From Auriscalpium vulgare (taxonomy: Eukaryota; Basidiomycota; Agaricomycetes; Russulales; Auriscalpiaceae): a stretch of DNA of 64,000 nucleotides. Shown here piece after piece: positions 34,186-46,141 of this stretch. Where the stretch lies: positions 1,240,001 through 1,304,000 of the forward strand of contig JAHBBC010000004.1 of assembly GCA_019915015.1 (NCBI GenBank), read 5' to 3'. The translations under genes were made by a program, and so were the position numbers. Below the pieces are notes generated by a model that was not told where the DNA came from, searched no databases, and saw nothing but the letters and a program-made list of their open reading frames with translations. Position 1 is the stretch's first letter, and each line of letters begins with the position of its first letter.

Positions 34186-35401
34186 ATGACAGGCCAACTC
34201 GTCTGGCTAATTACCGGCTGCTCGTGCGCCCCAATCCCATTATATCCACCCTGCGCTTGCTCACTACCCTCAGCTCCGGGATCGGCCGCGACCTCACACT
34301 CGAGGCGCTCAAGCGCGGGGACAAGGTCATCGCGACCGCGCGCGCGCGCTCTCTCGCGCAGCTCGCTGACTTGAAAGGTGCGGGTGCGGATGTGCTCGAG
34401 CTCGACGTGACTGCACCTCTCGCCGACCTGCACGCCATCGCGAAGGCGGCCGTCGCTCTGCACGGCCGCGTCGACGTGCTCGTGAACAACGCGGGCTACG
34501 TGGCGGCCGGCGCGCTCGAGGAGAACACGTGCGTGCACCCGTACTAACTTCTTCTGCGAATGCTCGGCTGATTCGAGATATGCTGCACAGGCCCGAGGAG
34601 ACGCTCGCTCAGTTTAAGTATGCATGTCTGTACTCTTTTTGTGCTGGTTGTGCTCATGCCGCTGCGCAGTACGAATGTCTTCGGCGCGCTGAACGTTGCG
34701 CGTGCGTTCTTGCCGTATATGCGGCCCCGCCGCACAGGCACGGTCATCTGGTTCGGCTCCCTCGCAGGCTGGCGGTGCGCCCTTGTAATCTATTACCCTC
34801 ACCCACCCATCTGACCGCCTCATCGCAGCGCGTTCGCGAGCTGCGGAATCTATTCCGCCACTAAGATCGTCAACCGCTGTACGTCTGTAGTGCATTCATT
34901 GACCTGTGCGCTAATGGACTGATTGGATGTTATTTTCCAGCGATCGCGCAGACGCTCGACCTCGAGATCGCGCCGCTCGGGTTGCGCAGCGTGTGCGTCG
35001 AGCCGGGTTACTTCCGCACCGCGTTCCTCGCCGACGGCAACCGCGCGCCATACGTCTCGCGCATCGAAGACTACCGTGAAGTCACCGCCGCCATGGACGC
35101 GCACTTCCAGGGTGCGTTTCCCTCCCTCCCTTCCTACTTGCCGCCCACGGAATGATGAAACATGCTGATCGGTTGTGCAGCGGCGAACGGGCGGCAGCCT
35201 GGGGACCCGGCGCGGCTCGTCGCGGTGCTAGTGGACTGCGTGCGCGGGGAGGGCGCGGCGAAGGGCCGCGAGCTGCCGGGCGTGCTGCAGCTCGGGAGCG
35301 ACTGCGTGCGGGAGACGCGCGGCGTGTGCGAGGAGACGCTGCAGCGCATCGACGCGTGGGGAGATGTGTTCGCTTCGACAGATTTCCCGGAGGGGACGTG
35401 A
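34186..35401 (+). CDS. Short-chain dehydrogenase/reductase SDR4
   Basis: Seven exons: 34186-34223, 34274-34528, 34591-34617, 34670-34774, 34829-34878, 34941-35111, 35181-35401; 867 nt, 288 residues. The exon lengths equal those of SDR1 and SDR2. Motifs: LITGCSSGIG, VLVNNAGYVAAGALEEN, catalytic YSATK (within CGIYSATKIVNR), VEPGYFRTAFL. SDR4 differs most around exon 5-6 (SIAQTLDLEIAPLG). Predicted NAD(P)(H) oxidoreductase, unknown substrate. A strong TATA box and no damage suggest it is active. It lies 0.9 kb downstream of the SDR remnant in the same orientation. Confidence 0.88.
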
Positions 35402-36158
35402 GAGGAATATTTCGGTCTGTGCTATTTGTGGGTCTTGTGTAGACGGCTGATTGGCCCCTGTGGGATAATGTTGAATTTAGAACGAAGATACCGTCAATTC
35501 TGATTGATAATCATTGAGAATGGGTTGGAATCCTGTTTGTCCTTCTGACATGCTACGATTCTGCGCTTCTGCACCGTCGAAGACCTTCTCGCTGGCTAGC
35601 AATTGCTTCTGTGGACGAACTGCGGCCAAAGACGGAGGCGAATCATGCATGAGCAGCGAAATACTAAGGTGAAATCTTGCGCCGTTTGTAATATTTATGT
35701 CTGCTAAGGCGCTGCAACTAGTCGTCCCGCGCAGGAACCCGAAGTAGCCGACGCAGTTCCTATCTGCGCGCGAAATCACCATACTTACTTGCTTTAGCGA
35801 CGATGCCAGTCATCATACTGCGCATACCTAGCCTAGTCCCCATGATGCGACCTGCCCGGTCGTTAAGGCTTGCACCGCAGCCCTACTACGTCGCATGTTG
35901 ATAGGTCCCCTAAAATGGGGTGAGCGTCATTTACTTGCAGAGGAATAGGTCCGAGAAAGCGCGTCTACTACTGACGAGTATCAAGATGTTCATAGTATCG
36001 TGCGAGGAGCGTAGGCGTCGTCTTGTACGCTACGCCCATGCGGTTGGTTACTCCATTCCACATCATGCCGCCCAGCCATTTCGAGCCCAAAAGGCAATGT
36101 CATTCTCGCGATGATATCCCGCACGGCGCTCCTCCTACCGCTCTGTGTGGCTCTGTCG
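35402..36158. other. Intergenic, no gene recognised
   Basis: A minus-strand frame of 101 codons (35782-35477) has no motif or paralogue. Nothing else was seen before the TATA box of the small secreted-peptide gene. Confidence 0.45.
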
Positions 36159-36164
36159 TATAAA
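36159..36164 (+). promoter_or_regulatory. TATA box of secreted-peptide gene 1
   Basis: tataaa lies 82 bp before the ATG. The two paralogues have cataaaa and tataagaa at 72 and 78 bp before their starts. Confidence 0.6.
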
Positions 36165-36240
36165 GCCTCGCGCAGAGGGCACGAGACAACCCACCCACAT
36201 TTCCAGCTACAAGTACCAGAGTCCGTTCTAATTTGCAGCC

Positions 36241-36452
36241 ATGCTCTTCATGCACGCCACCGCCGTCCTCGCTCTCATGCAGTCTTTGCTGACATTCGCT
36301 CTCGCAATACCGATTTATACTGGCAATATGGTCGAGAGAGGTACGTGCTTTCCCCGGGATATTGGTACGCGCCGTAGTGGACTGATTGAAAAGTTGCAAC
36401 GGCGGTAGATGTAAATGTTACTATCGAATACCGGTCTGTCGATTGGTTGTAA
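36241..36452 (+). CDS. Small secreted peptide precursor 1, 47 aa
   Basis: Two exons, 36241-36340 and 36409-36452, with a 68 bp GT-AG intron in phase 1. Exon 1 encodes MLFMHATAVLALMQ followed by SLLTFALAIP, a signal-peptide-like segment, then a short linker ending V-E-R. Exon 2 encodes DVNVTIEYRSVDWL and stops. The paralogues at 52650 and 53264 share the 100 nt first exon, intron phase, the E-R junction and the final W-L. Predicted secretion, possibly with cleavage at or near E-R to release a 14-15 residue peptide. Role unknown: signalling peptide, pheromone-like, or effector are guesses. Too short for standard gene calling. Confidence 0.7.
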
Positions 36453-38490
36453 TACCGTCAAAAGTGCATCCGAGGTGAGCTGCGGATTTCTTCAACCCGC
36501 TGGACATGAGCGCTCACTCGTCCGGGATGTCATCATGGCGTAAGTTATTTATCTGCTCTACGACGTAGCCCAAAGAGCGTATATCACCAAGCTGGTTTTG
36601 TGGTGTGTAACTTGTGCCGTGTAGGAAGCATAGCTGGCCATACTACGTCTCCATTTATTTCTCGGACGTGGACCACGTTTTGAAAATTTAGTGACGATGG
36701 GTAAGTATGTCGTCGATTCCCACAAACGACATGGAGAGGCCCCGTTCTGCGAATAGAGCGGGATTGACCGCCCTGATCTTGACTTCTGTGCCAGACTTGT
36801 CGAGGGCGCTCACTGTACGCCGCCCCATTAACGCGAAAGGTTCCTCTGGCACGCTCTGGTCTACGGTTGTGCGTCGCTAAGTATTAAAGTAAAATATAGA
36901 GCGCTGCCCGGCCGGCTCGGCGGTCGCGGGAGAAGCCGACGCCGGACCGGCACGTGCCGATCGTTCAGTTTTGCTTCACCTCTTCCACCGACCACCACCG
37001 TGACCACGTCCAACGGCGCCTCTGTGCCTATCCGCATCATTGACCAAAGGCCAAGAACGCGTCTCTGCGAACAATTGAGGAGTGCGAGAAGCAGTCCGGT
37101 GAGGCGGTGGTAGCGACGCGAGATTGGAACGGTGCTGGATTGCTAGGTGCTAGGTACGCACTCTCTGATTTACGTGCTCTACCCCAAATTTCCGTCATTC
37201 TGATTGTACACTATCTCTGTACAGAGCCATCCTCCGCTTTATGCACAGCAGGCTCGTCGGTGTCTCTTCGACACGCCGAGATCATACATTATGATACACG
37301 GTATGTTCGTATATAGCTCATCAAACGATGATAGGATTGCAATATGTCCCACTGTTTGGTTTGCGGCCCAAAGCCCAGCGCGTGCGAATCCATGTCACAG
37401 TGTTTTCCATTCGATTCTGTCTCTTCAATTCCTCGGCAGTTGTCCCACCCCCGGATGATTCTTCGAGGGCGCCCTCGGATGTCGGGCCAGCATCGGATGT
37501 CGTGCAACACCTTGGGCCAACATCAAGACATATCGTACCAGCGCCACCAAATGTCAACCTTCATTAACGAGGGTGCGCCGCGGCCAGATCTCAGCTTATC
37601 TACAGGTTCGTGCTGTGTCCCGCCTTCAGTCCAGCATCAAATCTTATACGGCGCTAGAAAGGCATTCCCCATTACGTGTACCGCCATCAAAGAGAAAGAC
37701 CTCGGCCGAAGGTCTCGTGAGCTCATGTAGGCGCCGCGTCCAGCAAAGGTGCCTAGTAAACAGCCCTTCGAGCAACTGGCCTGCATAATCAACTGGGATG
37801 CGATCGTACTACAGGTGCGAGTTGCCATTCGCTGACAGGAGCTCATACTGATTTGTGGCGCTACCAGCGCGTTGTTCGGTTCTTCATCGGTCTTGCCATC
37901 TAGACTGCCACTCTTTCGTCATCAACTGTAACATCGCTCGGGATGCATGGAGATGCCGATGGTGGCGTTCAATATCAATGCGGCACTTTGGTGCGTTTAT
38001 CGTGTATATGACGCCCGCGAGCCCTTGTTCAACGGTTTTCAGGATTCATTATACATCAACGAAGACTCTCTCCTCAGCTTTCGTTGCTCAGATCCTGAGG
38101 CTCTCGAAGTTGTGAGTGATGGGCTTCAAGACAGGTGCGCGTGTTATCACAGCGTCTAATCATGTGAATCTGCGCGCTCATCTACGCTCACTAAGTTTTG
38201 ATCGTTTTACTGCTTTACTGTGATCTTTGCCATTCAGACTGTGCCACATATATGTTTACTCCGATGGCGTAGATTGCGCCTCTCAGCGGCATGTCATCGT
38301 GACAACTCGGCAGGCCGCAACGATTTTTCGCGAAGATGGGCGCCGCACAGCCAGATATCAAGGCACCGGAATGGCTGGCTCCACTCCTCTATATCTCTGG
38401 ATGCCTGCGTCTTCCATTCCGTGGTAGTTTCACCTGTCCATGGTGCTTTAAAGCGACGCCGCTCCGCTCTGTCACACCTCCGCTCTCGCA
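36453..38490. other. Intergenic, no gene recognised
   Basis: Two kilobases with only short, overlapping frames. A scrap near 36793-36815 (cttgtcgagggcgctc) matches one near 22530. The 37321-37567 interval has long frames on both strands, but no motif supports either. Confidence 0.4.
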
Positions 38491-40049
38491 ATGGACAACC
38501 CGCTGGCCATGCTACTCGCCAACGGCAACAGCATCATGGTGCAGCGCTACATGTCAGGTATGTGTGCTCTTGTTCTCCGCCGCAATCCTTGAGCTGAATT
38601 CATTCGCCAGCTGTGGGCGTGGCGGTCCTTCTCTATGACCATGCGAGCACACTGGTCCTTGAACTCGAGCTCATCTGGGGCTGGCCGACAAGCCCCGCAA
38701 AAGTTCTCTTCATCGGTGTGCGATACAGCACCGCAATGGCCCATATATTAGTCGCATACGGTGAGCATCGTGCGTTCGGCTGCATGAACCACGGGCTGAC
38801 TCTGATTCGCAGCGCTTAGTGGACTTGCTGGGCCGACTTCCGATACAGTAAGTCCCGTGTACGATATCCATTATACATGAAACCTGCTGACCGCCCTTAG
38901 TTGTTCGTTATATAATTATTCTCCGAACAATTCACCCTTTGACGCGGCCATACAGCTGCAAATTCTGGATTATTCTGTGCTCGATCTTAGGACTCTCAGG
39001 TGCCCTGCTCTCTGATTGTGAGTCGGTTGCCCTTCCGCCGTCGGGTTTCCATATTTATTCGAAGAGCACAGTTGTGTTACTCGTGCGAGTGTATGCGCTG
39101 TGGGATCGCAGAAAGGCGATCTTGCGGACCCTGACGGCCGGCTATGTTGTGATGTTACTCTGTACTACCGCCTTTACTACGTCTGCAACTATCGATCTGG
39201 CCCGTAAGTCATTTTGACCGCGTTATCTTATTGTGCTAGTACGCTTACACTCGACACAGGTGCTGCGTTTTTCGAACCCGATCTTTTCCATATGTGCCTC
39301 ATATCAAGACGGCCTAAGCTATGGCCTGCAATATGGATAGCGCAGGTGCGCCGTTTTTTTACTGGTTTCGTACAATGAAGTTCACGCGGCATACAGGTCG
39401 CCTACTATATCTTCGTCCTGATTATGACCATTATCAACGCGGCTGAACGGCCGCGGACAGTTGATCTTAAACTCATCACCGACCTGCGAAAGGATGGGAT
39501 CATCTTTTTCGTCGTGAGTTCCATGGCTATACTCTCCTCTGAATATTATGACCGACAAAGTGCACTGGTAGGCTATGATCGGTACATCTCCCGCGTACAT
39601 TGTCCCAAATTTTCAGTATTGATGTGCCGCTAGCTCTACGATCATCAAACATCATCCTTGGCTTGGTGCCTAATGTAAGTCGTCCGTCCCCTTGGCCGCC
39701 AAGTCGATTAGCTGACGCCGCGTGCGTACAGCAATCGCTATTTCTCATGACTGTATGGTTAGCGTTGAACAGCATGGCACAATTCGGCGTCGGTACTGAC
39801 TTCGTCATCGACGCTCGCAGGTTCGGATGGTCAATGGCGACCGTCACCATCACCCGCCTCATCCTCACGGTCGAGGCTATGGTCAAAGAGTTTCACAGCA
39901 CCCCGCGAGGAGACTTCGTCAATGCTGTTATGATCGAGATGGAGCACCATTCTACAACATCTCCAGGGAAACGGTATGTTTCGTCGAACTGGCTGGTTGT
40001 GTTCATGCAGCGCGTTGATACGGAGCTCTATCTAGACGTGGTTTATTAG
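38491..40049 (+). CDS. DUF6533-domain multi-pass membrane protein
   Basis: Exon 1 (ATG 38491) encodes MDNPLAMLLANGNSIMVQ and RYMS. Exon 2 gives AVGVAVLLYDHASTLVLELE and LIWGWPTSPAKVLF, the DUF6533 pattern of a membrane helix with YDH, an acidic E-L-E, IW and an RY motif. Later exons give VVLLVRVYALWDRRKAIL (the family's L-R-Y/V-ALWDR motif), IAQVAYYIFVLIMTIINAAE, RKDGIIFF, and a C-terminal helix with ATVTITRLILTVEAM. The tail runs to TAG at 40047-40049, but the last exon boundaries are uncertain. One exon (about 39617-39673) only reads through with a non-obvious splice site. Likely a seven-span membrane protein of unknown function, common in Agaricomycetes. Confidence 0.7.
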
Positions 40050-40870
40050 TTATTTAGGACGGCCCGCTGTGGTTTCGGACGCGATATGCGCTCACGATCC
40101 AACTCACAAGAGAACGCTCGGGGACAGGATAAATCTCTCTATGTATTCTATTCATATGCTATGTACAAAGATGAATGCTAACTGTACCAATATTTGTGTA
40201 TCGCTTCTATCACCCACCGAGGCTGGCCGGAAGGACCGGCTACAGGACGAGGCAGCGACTACGCGATCGGCACGCAACATATTCAAAAACGATTTCTACT
40301 CACCAATACTGCCTTGCAGTACGCATGTTCCCTAGAGAACTCACCGCGCCAAGTCACGGTCTAGACACCGCGCTCACAACATCGGTATGTGACCGTTGGA
40401 GAGTCGAGAGCGAATGCAGGCGGACACCGTATGCGCAAGCGGGGTATGCTACGCCCACGCCGCGCCAGTGCGCTCGATGCGCGGAAACGCCCAGCTTAAG
40501 TATGCGCCTGCCTTGTGCTTGCTTGAACTGTTCGCCCGACGCAGAGCGCAGCACCGGCCCACTGTGAGGCCATCAAAGCCGCCCCCTTCATACCTAGCGG
40601 TTAGTCCACTGTAGCTCCGATCGATGTCGGCTACTACTCACCCGAGCGCGAGTACAAGTTAGAAGGAATTGACGTGCTTTGTTTCGCGGAGTCTACAGGA
40701 GCGTGACGTGACTGCGTGGCCGCGTGACTGCATACGATCGCGATCGGACTCGGCACGGACAGGACTACGCTCACAATATAGCCTGCGAACCAACGCTCTT
40801 GTCTAGTGCGACATGCCACCTCTCCTGCCTCCCCACCTCTCTGCCTTTGACCACCACCGCACATACGACC
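40050..40870. other. Intergenic and promoter region
   Basis: No gene recognised. The sequence before 40871 includes a weak TATA-like caatatagc about 95 bp upstream of the dehydrogenase start and a pyrimidine-rich leader (ctcctgcctccccacctctc). Confidence 0.45.
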
Positions 40871-42242
40871 ATGGGCAACTTGTGGAGCGCGCTCGCGGAG
40901 GCCTTCCCACCGAAACCCACCTGGGGCGTCGACAACATCCCGGACCTGACGGGCAAGGTCGTCATTGTCACCGGTCAGTGCATAGGATGCGCTGAACGCG
41001 GCGACGCTGACCACTTTCTGTTGCGCAGGCGGCAACGCGGGTATCGGGAAGGAGACGGTCAAAGTGCGTGCGTAGATTTTGACTAGGCTGACAAGCTAAC
41101 ATGCGTTCGCAGGCGCTGCTGCTGCACAATGCGAAGGTGTATATAGCGGCACGCAGCGAGGAGCGCGCGCAGGCATCCATATCCGCGCTCAAGAAGGACA
41201 CGGGCAAGGACGCGATTTTCTTGAAGCTCGACCTCGAGGACCTGCCGCAGGTCAGGGCCGCCGCGGAGGAGTTCCTCTCGTATGTCCATCTCCAATTGGA
41301 TTACGCGGTCCTGACGGATGTACAGTAAAGAGAAGGAGCTTCGCATCCTGTTCCTCAACGCGTAAGTCACCACACCAACTCTTCTCGCGCGGAGGGAAGC
41401 TCGCTGACATAGTACCCACCCGCAGCGGTGTTATGGCGTGCCCCGTCGACTGGACGACCGCTCAGGGCTACGACATGCAATTCGGGACCAACGTGATTGG
41501 TAAGTACCGCCGCTCTTTCTCTCATCTCTTACCTATCATTTCGCAGGCCACTTCTTCTTCACACAGCTCCTCCTCCCTGCGCTTCTCGCCGCGACCGCGG
41601 CGTCGCCTACCCACGAAAAGGCACGCGTCGTCGCGACGTCCTCGTCAGCGGCCTACTTTGCCAACGACGTCCTCTGGGACTCAATCGTCGATGGTCCTGC
41701 CCGGCGCAAGCGCAAGCCGTATCCTCTGTACTTCTCCAGCAAACTTGTGCGTCGCCTTGTCTTCCGAACGCCCGTCTACGAATGTAACTTGCGTGCAGGC
41801 GAACGTGGTGGTTGCGCGCGAGCTTGCGCGACGATACGGTGATAACATCGTGTCCACGAGCGTCAACCCCGGTGTGCTTCCACCTCCCATTCCTCTCGCA
41901 CGGCGCGCACTCACCAGCACCCCGCACAGGTGTCCTGAAAACCCAGCTGTCGAGGCACGTCACCTGGTACCAGCGCCAGATCTTCGCTCGACTGTTCCAC
42001 GAGGTCCCGCTCGGCGCGCTGACGCAGTTGTGCGCAGGCACTGCGCCTGAGGCGGCGGACTGGAACGGCAAGGTGCGGCGCATACGGGTTGTATATCTTC
42101 GGGTGCTGATTGGTGTTGTGCGTGTGCTGTGCAGTATTTGATTCCATGGGCGCGTATCGGCAAGGCAAATCCGAAGGCTGAGGACCCGGTTGTTGGGGAG
42201 AAGCTATGGGGGCTCCTCGAGGAGCTGGTGAAGGAGTACTAG
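40871..42242 (+). CDS. RDH/WWOX-type short-chain dehydrogenase, copy 1
   Basis: Nine exons: 40871-40973, 41029-41063, 41113-41279, 41326-41361, 41426-41499, 41547-41746, 41799-41871, 41930-42072, 42135-42242. They total 939 nt, or 312 residues. The cofactor motif is VVIVTGGNAGIGKET, then LKLDLEDLPQVRAA, LFLNAGVMACP and DMQFGTNVIGHFFFTQLL. The catalytic region is VVATSSAAYF with LYFSSKLANVVVAREL (Y-x-x-x-K). The C terminus is LIPWARIGKANP then LWGLLEELVKEY. It resembles retinol-dehydrogenase-12-like fungal SDRs that reduce aldehydes or ketones with NADPH; the exact substrate is unknown. An inverted copy lies at 44767-46141, with formate dehydrogenase between them. Confidence 0.9.
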
Positions 42243-42661
42243 CTCCAGTGTGTGCGTGCCCCTTGTCTATGACTTGATAGTGTGAAATGGGAGTCATCTT
42301 GACAACGTGATTCAAGTCCACGCGCCGCATACCCCAGAACGGGACGTCAACAAAGGTCGGAAACGAGCACGAAGGAGAGGAGCTGCCGCAGAGTCGGCAC
42401 ACTGCGGCATTGCGGCTTGCCGGAGTTGAACGGAAGAAGCCGGGCGCTCACTCGCCGTGCCGGCGGCACTCAGCCTGAAGCTCTTCGTCTCCGATCAACT
42501 CCCGTCCCGCATTGGCCCGTCGGGAACGTCGGGAGGTGGTTCCTCAACGTTTAACAGGCATGACGTGTCGACACCGTAGCGCCTGTGGGTTCACTAGTGA
42601 GTGCGAGGTGGAGCAACGGAATATCCTGGTCTGGCTTCCGAGGTAGTCCTACGTGGTCAAG

Positions 42662-42668
42662 TATAAAA
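42662..42668 (+). promoter_or_regulatory. TATA box of formate dehydrogenase gene
   Basis: tataaaa lies 145 bp before the ATG at 42807. Between them is a direct repeat, ccgcataccacttct, present twice (about 42723-42760) in the presumed 5' leader. Confidence 0.6.
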
Positions 42669-42806
42669 TGGCGACGTTCTCGGCTTCGTTCTATCATCAG
42701 TCTCGCATCTCCTGTTCGCATTCGCATACCACTTCTCCGCATCCGCATACCACTTCTCCGCAACATCAATCTTACCTAAGTTTCACTCTAATAGCCTATT
42801 CTCAAC

Positions 42807-44389
42807 ATGAAGGCAAGTCGGCGCTGGCCTTCAACGCCAAAGATTGATGTCCTGACTGCGATGTTTCAGGTCCTTGCTATCCTCTACAACGGCTTCAAGG
42901 CAGCCAAGGCTGAGCCTCGTCTCCTCGGCACCGTCGAGAATGAGGTATGCATCATTGCCATGATGCTCTGAGTACTAATTTGACTCCGATGTTAGCTCGG
43001 TCTTCGCGCCTACCTCGAGTCCCAGGGCCACGAATACATTGTAGGTCCAACGGCCGCTTGAGATCGCTTCCTATACTGATCCGTTATTGATTAGGTGACA
43101 AGCTCCAAGGAGGGCCCGGACAGCGACTTCCAAAAGCACATTGCCGATGTGCGTCATTCGTTTCACCTGACGTCGCAGGCTGTAGACTGACCGGCGTGTG
43201 CTCACAGACTGACATCCTCATCACGACGCCTTTCCACCCCGGATATCTCACTAAGGAACTCATGGCCAAGGTATTGAACCTCTCGACGCACTCTCTTTCG
43301 CACATCTCTGACAAATGTTACTCATAGGCCAAGAACCTGAAGGTCTGCGTCACCGCCGGCGTCGGCTCCGACCACGTCGACCTTAACGCCGCCGTGGATC
43401 GCAAGATCCAAGTCCTCGAGGTCTCGGGCTCGAACGTCGTCTCCGTCGCGGAGCAAGTGATGATGTCCATCCTGCTCCTCGTCCGCAACTTCGTGCCGGC
43501 GCACGAGCAAGCCGTGAGCGGCAAGTGGCAGGTGTCCGACATCGCGCGCAACGCATTCGACCTCGAGGGCAAGGTCGTCGGCACGCTCGGCGCGGGGCGC
43601 ATCGGCTACCGTGTCCTGCAGCGCCTCGTGCCGTTCAACACGAAGGAGCTGCTGTACTTCGACTACAAGGGGCTGCCGGAGGAGGCGGAGAAGGCCGTCG
43701 GTGCGCGGAGGGTCGAGGATCTCAAGGTCAGTGGTGGAGCGGCGGTTTCTTCATGGCGGATGCTAAACTCGGGGACTTGCAGGAATTTGTGTCGCAGTGC
43801 GACGTTGTCACCGTCAATGCCCCCCTCCACGAGGGAACCAAGGGCCTCATCAACAAGGACCTCCTCCAGCACTTCAAGCCAGTACGTATAATCTGCTCCG
43901 CCCGCTCACGCGCATCCGCTGACCCCGGCCCCAGGGAGCATGGCTCGTCAACACCGCCCGTGGTGCGATCTGTAACGCCGACGACGTCGCTGCGGCCGTC
44001 AAGTCCGGGCAGCTGCGCGGCTACGCGGGCGACGTGTGGAATGTGCAGCCCGCGCCGGCGGACCACCCCTGGCGCTCGATGCGCAACCCGCTCGGCGGCG
44101 GCAACGGCATGACGCCGCATTACTCGGGCACAACGCTCGACGCGCAGCAGCGCTACGCCGAGGGCACGAAACAAATTCTGCAGAACTACTTCGAGAACAA
44201 GCCGCAGGATCCGGGCAACGTGATTGTCGGCGTCGGTGAGTGGCTTCCGGGCTAAATATCTGTGGAGGTAATCTGACGATTCGTGTTGGTCACCAGGCAA
44301 GTACGAGAGCGCGTCTTGTGAGTTACCCTTGCCGTTGAAATTGGATGTCGTGGCTGATTGTATATTACCTACTAGATGGCCAACGTTGA
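42807..44389 (+). CDS. FDH: NAD-dependent formate dehydrogenase
   Basis: Ten exons: 42807-42812, 42870-42944, 42996-43040, 43095-43148, 43208-43270, 43328-43726, 43783-43881, 43935-44235, 44297-44317, 44376-44389. They total 1,077 nt, or 358 residues, the usual FDH length. It catalyses formate + NAD+ to CO2 + NADH. Diagnostic parts: VLAILYNGF at the N terminus, [42 protein letters not shown], Rossmann [25 protein letters not shown] (substrate arginine) and MTPHYSGTT (catalytic histidine). The first exon is only ATGAAG and its intron begins GC (AG|GCAAGT), a GC-AG intron; this start gives [10 protein letters not shown]. No targeting signal was seen, so probably cytosolic. In wood-rot fungi FDH disposes of formate from oxalate. 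Confidence 0.95.
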
Positions 44390-44766
44390 AGCGTGAAAGC
44401 AGGGGCCGTACTCATTGTCGCAGCAACCTAACGTCTCTTATAATATGATATTCTAGTATTCGTAAGATGTATTAATAAAGCAAGTTGACCGCAGCCTGGC
44501 GTGGTACAAGGAGCTGTTCGTATCTTGCGTGTCCAACCGAGTCCCGACGAGGAAGTTAGAGGATAACGTACGGTACGGCATCTGCTGAACAGCTCTGGGA
44601 ATCAAGCGTACGGCAAGACGACCTTATTTCTCCTTTTCTCTCCTCTTGATCCGCATTGCGGGTATCGTGAACTAGCGAAAATGGCGTAGGCAGCGCGCTG
44701 ACTGGAGAATCTGGCGAAGATGACTCCCGATTCGCACTACAAACAAACAAAGGGCACATACTGGAA
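44390..44766. other. Intergenic between convergent genes
   Basis: 3' ends of FDH (plus) and of the inverted dehydrogenase (minus) meet here. An aataaa-like tattaataaa follows FDH near 44470. No gene. Confidence 0.5.
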
Positions 44767-46141
44767 CTAGTACTCCTTCACATACTCCTCGAGCAGCAGC
44801 CACAGCTTCTCCCCGACAGCCGGGTCCTCAGCCTTCGGATTCGCCTTGCCGATACGCGCCCACGGGATCAAGAACTGCACAACGGACGCACAAAACCGAT
44901 CAGCACCCGCACACTGGCATATACTGTTACACACGGTGCGCACCTTGCCGTTCCAGTCCGCCCCCTCAGGCGCGGTGCCCGCGCGCAACTGCGTCAGCGC
45001 GCCGAACGGGACGTCGTAGACCAGCATCGCAAACATCTGGCGCTGGAGCCACGATATGTGCCTCGCAAAGTCAGTATTCAGGGTGCCTGTGCGGGTGCCG
45101 ATGAGTGCGCGCCGTGCGGTGCGAGCGGAGTGGGGGTGGAAGCGCACCAGGATGGACGCTCGCGGACACGATGTTGTCGCCGTAGCGCCGCGCAAGCTCG
45201 CGCGCAACCGTCATGTTCCCCTGCGAGCAGGTTGAATTAGTATACACGCGTTCGGAAGACACGGCGACGCACAAGTTTGCTGGAGAAGTACAGCGGGAAC
45301 GTCGCGTGCTTGCGCCGGGCAGGGCCGTCGACGATTGAGTCCCAGAGGACGTCCTTGGCGAAGTAGCCTCCGGCCGAAGACGTCGTGACTACGCGTGCCT
45401 TTTCGTGGGTAGGCGACGCCGCGGTCGCGGCGAGCAGCGCGGGGAGGAGAAGCTGGGTGAAGAAGAAATGCCCTGCGAAATGATAGGTAAGAGAAGACAG
45501 AAAGAGCGGCGGTACTTACCAATTACGTTGGTACCGAATTGCATGTCGTAGCCCTGGGCTGTCGTCCAGTCGACGGGGCACAACATAACACCGCTGCGGG
45601 TGTGAACTATGTCAGCGAGCTTCCCTCCGCGTGTGTTTGACATACGCGTTGAGAAACAGGATGTGAAGCTCCTTCTCTTTACTGCACATCCGTCAGGAAC
45701 GCGTGATCAAGTGAGATCGGAGATGGACATACGAGAGGAACTCCTCCGCGGCGGCCCTGACCTGCGGCAGGTCCGCGAGGTCGAGTTTCAAGAAAATCGC
45801 CTCCTTGCCCGTGTCCTCCTTGAGCGCGGGTATGGATGCCAGAGCGCGCTCCTCGCTGCGAGCCGCTATATACACCTTCGCATTGTGCAGCAGTAGCGCC
45901 TGAAAACGCATGTTAGCTTGTCAGCTTAGCCAAAATCCATGCACGCACTTTGACAGTCTCCTTTCCGATGCCCGCGTTGCCGCCTGTGCAACAGAAAGAG
46001 GTCAGCATCGCCGCTTTCAGCGCATCCTCTGCATTGACCGGTGACAATGACGACCTTGCCGGTCAGATCCGGGATGTTGTCGACGCCCCAAGTGGGCTTT
46101 GGTGGGAAGACCTGCGCGAGCACGCTCCACCAGTTGCCCAT
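44767..46141 (-). CDS. RDH/WWOX-type short-chain dehydrogenase, copy 2 (inverted)
   Basis: Minus-strand counterpart of 40871-42242 with the same exon plan. It starts MGNWWSVLAQVFPPKPTWG, then VDNIPDLTGKVVIVTG and AGIGKETVKALLLHNAKVY. It has LFLNAGVMLCPVDW, a YFSSKLANMTVAREL active-site region, SVHPGTLNTDFARHISW and a final LLLEEYVKEY. An upstream ATG for MTATAHTTMGN is possible, but the paralogue begins at MGN. Cofactor and catalytic residues are intact, so it is probably functional. The pair is head-outward around FDH, so the duplication was inverted. Confidence 0.88.

Noticed and set aside
36453..38490. Overlapping frames near 37.3-37.7 kb as a gene
   Set aside because: Similar-length frames occur on both strands, with no motif and no splice pattern that extends them.
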